NCBI GenBank assembly: GCA_948949055.1
Contig: CARBWQ010000054.1
Coordinates: forward strand, 1-6,131
Direction of reading: 5' to 3'
Origin: an uncultured Eubacteriales bacterium
GTDB lineage: Bacteria; Bacillota; Clostridia; Christensenellales; UBA1242
Length of the DNA: 6,131 nucleotides
In this document: positions 5,090-6,131 of the stretch, in pieces
Numbering within the stretch: the stretch's first letter is position 1
Layout of the letters: the number at the start of each line of letters is the position of its first letter
Made by a program: the position numbers and the translations under genes
The notes under the pieces: model-generated
Databases searched by the model: none
What the model was told of the DNA's origin: nothing
What the model saw: the letters and a program-made list of their open reading frames with translations, nothing else

Positions 5090-6085
5090 TTATTTTTTCA
5101 TGATTTCTATTATTTTTTTATTGAAATTTCCCCAGCCGTCTTTTGCTGAACAATCCCACAAATCAAGATGTATTGCAGGGGAGCTTGACATGTATTTGTG
5201 AAGATTATATCGATGAAGATTTTCAAGGTTTGATGAATAAAGTTTAAATTGTTCTTTTGCTTCATTTCCAAGACTATTTAATATAAGTTGTTTTTGTTTA
5301 TCTTTAAAATTTATATAATTTAAATAATATTCTACAAAATCATATGGAGCACCAAAAACCATTTCATCAGTACGGTTATCATACATGTCGCCACTAGGAG
5401 CGACTTCAATTATACTTTTAGGGACATTCAAAAATTCAGCCACTTTATAGACCTCAGATTTATGAAGGTCTGATATGATTTGAAGGTCTACCATTCCGTC
5501 TGAGGCTTTACCTATGTAACCTAGGTAGGTCCCTTCATCACGGTTGGTTGTTCCACAAATTACAGCATTAAGCCCTTCTTGGCAAAGTAGGCTTGTGGTA
5601 TAATAGAGAATAGGAGTTCTGCTGTAAGGTCCAAGCTGACCAATCGCCCAAGCTTCACCTTTAATGCCAATACTGTTTTCCAAAGTAGAACGAATAAGGT
5701 TGTTAATTTCTGATAAGTCAATTACATAAGCATTTAATCCAAGAGCTTTGCATAATTCTTCGCCACGCTCTGTTGCTTTGTCTTGATTTGTTACGCCGAT
5801 AGATTTAATTATTGGCAAAAGAAGAGGAATTATCTTTTGGATAGGAGAGCCTTCTTGCTTTTTGGCATAATCGACAATAGCAAGTACGACTGCTGAATCA
5901 ATTCCACCACTTACTGCAACAACACAAGCTTTTAAATTAAACTTTGTCATGTAATCATTAAGTAATTTAGCTTTTTGTTCAACATATTTCTGTGCGTTAA
6001 AATTCTTGTTTTCTCTTAGAGTTTCAACCAAGTCTAATATTTCTTGGTGAATAGGGTGTGAGCTTTGTTTATTGTATACTTTCAT
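5090..6085 (-). CDS. nadE: NH3-dependent NAD(+) synthetase
   Basis: NadE amidates nicotinate adenine dinucleotide to NAD, using ATP and ammonia, in the last step of the Preiss-Handler and de novo routes. The N-type ATP pyrophosphatase loop SGGIDSA lies at 59-65. Further family motifs are SRTPILYY at 155-162; GTTNRDE at 178-184; GKASDGMVDLQIISDLHKSEV at 192-212; and PSGDMYDNRTDE at 230-241, the counterpart of the usual P-(T/S)-x-x-L-x-x-x-Q-x-D-E loop. No glutaminase (CN-hydrolase) domain is present, so ammonia is the expected donor. At 331 residues it is longer than typical NadE (about 250-280), with an N-terminal helix and a C-terminal extension ending in AIHLDLW and WGNFNKK. The start at 6085 is chosen because AGGAGG lies nine bases upstream; a start at 6112 would translate this ribosome binding site and has none of its own. 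It overlaps the preceding gene as ATGA and is followed by the adenylyltransferase fusion. Confidence 0.93.
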   Translation of the reverse strand: MKVYNKQSSHPIHQEILDLVETLRENKNFNAQKYVEQKAKLLNDYMTKFNLKACVVAVSGGIDSAVVLAIVDYAKKQEGSPIQKIIPLLLPIIKSIGVTNQDKATERGEELCKALGLNAYVIDLSEINNLIRSTLENSIGIKGEAWAIGQLGPYSRTPILYYTTSLLCQEGLNAVICGTTNRDEGTYLGYIGKASDGMVDLQIISDLHKSEVYKVAEFLNVPKSIIEVAPSGDMYDNRTDEMVFGAPYDFVEYYLNYINFKDKQKQLILNSLGNEAKEQFKLYSSNLENLHRYNLHKYMSSSPAIHLDLWDCSAKDGWGNFNKKIIEIMKK

Positions 6086-6131
6086 AATAATATTCCTCCT
6101 TCTTTTTCCCATTCGTATCTAATATGACCAT
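6082..6131 (-). CDS. C-terminal end of an upstream gene, translationally coupled to nadE (partial)
   Basis: In the frame whose TGA overlaps the nadE ATG (ATGA), the minus strand reads GHIRYEWEKEGGILL and stops. The residues are protein-like, and nadE's AGGAGG box lies inside these codons, as is usual in coupled operons. Only 15 residues are visible, so the product cannot be named. The two other frames give a stop after three codons (WSY) or run on into nadE DNA for 20 codons, which is less convincing. Confidence 0.5.
   Translation of the reverse strand, partial: GHIRYEWEKEGGILL

Noticed and set aside
6086..6112. Upstream nadE start at 6112, adding MGKRRRNII.
   Set aside because: Those codons are the translated AGGAGG ribosome binding site of the start at 6085; no Shine-Dalgarno precedes 6112.
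1..6131. CRISPR array, insertion sequence, rRNA or canonical defence cassette.
   Set aside because: No regularly spaced repeats, transposase motifs, rRNA signatures or recognised defence effectors are visible on either strand.

Overview
The window looks like chromosomal DNA of a low-GC bacterium, roughly 70 % A+T by eye. It has a peptidoglycan pathway (murC), AGGAGG-type ribosome binding sites, sigma-A-like promoter hexamers, TGG for tryptophan with TGA used as stop (standard code), and a tRNA with encoded CCA. This fits a Bacillota-like, possibly uncultured gut-type lineage. The sequence alone does not allow a genus call.

Layout. Positions 1-741 (+) hold the C-terminal part of murC, open at the left edge. 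A bidirectional terminator follows, and almost everything to the right is on the minus strand. A six-helix DUF1097 membrane protein (839-1381) and a stand-alone ATP-grasp protein (1612-2439) come next. Positions 2440-3028 contain an intact tRNA-Thr(GGU), a possible 37-codon ORF, a degenerate 5' half of another tRNA, TTTTGATT repeats and a strong hairpin with a T-tract on the plus strand. An unrecognised 108-residue protein (3029-3355) has its own well-formed promoter.

The right third is a minus-strand NAD module, read from the right edge. It starts with the last codons of an unidentified upstream gene that overlap the nadE start as ATGA. Next is ammonia-type NAD synthetase (nadE, 5090-6085). 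After 43 bases comes a 530-residue fusion of an NMN/NaMN adenylyltransferase-like domain with a type I phosphoribosyltransferase-like domain (3454-5046).

Together the last two genes could cover nicotin(amid)ate ribotide formation, adenylylation and amidation to NAD. However, the phosphoribosyltransferase has the orotate/hypoxanthine-type PRPP signature, not the type II fold of known NAD-pathway enzymes. That makes the fusion the most interesting item in the window. The ATP-grasp protein, the 108-residue protein and the repeat-rich tRNA region are the other less ordinary parts.
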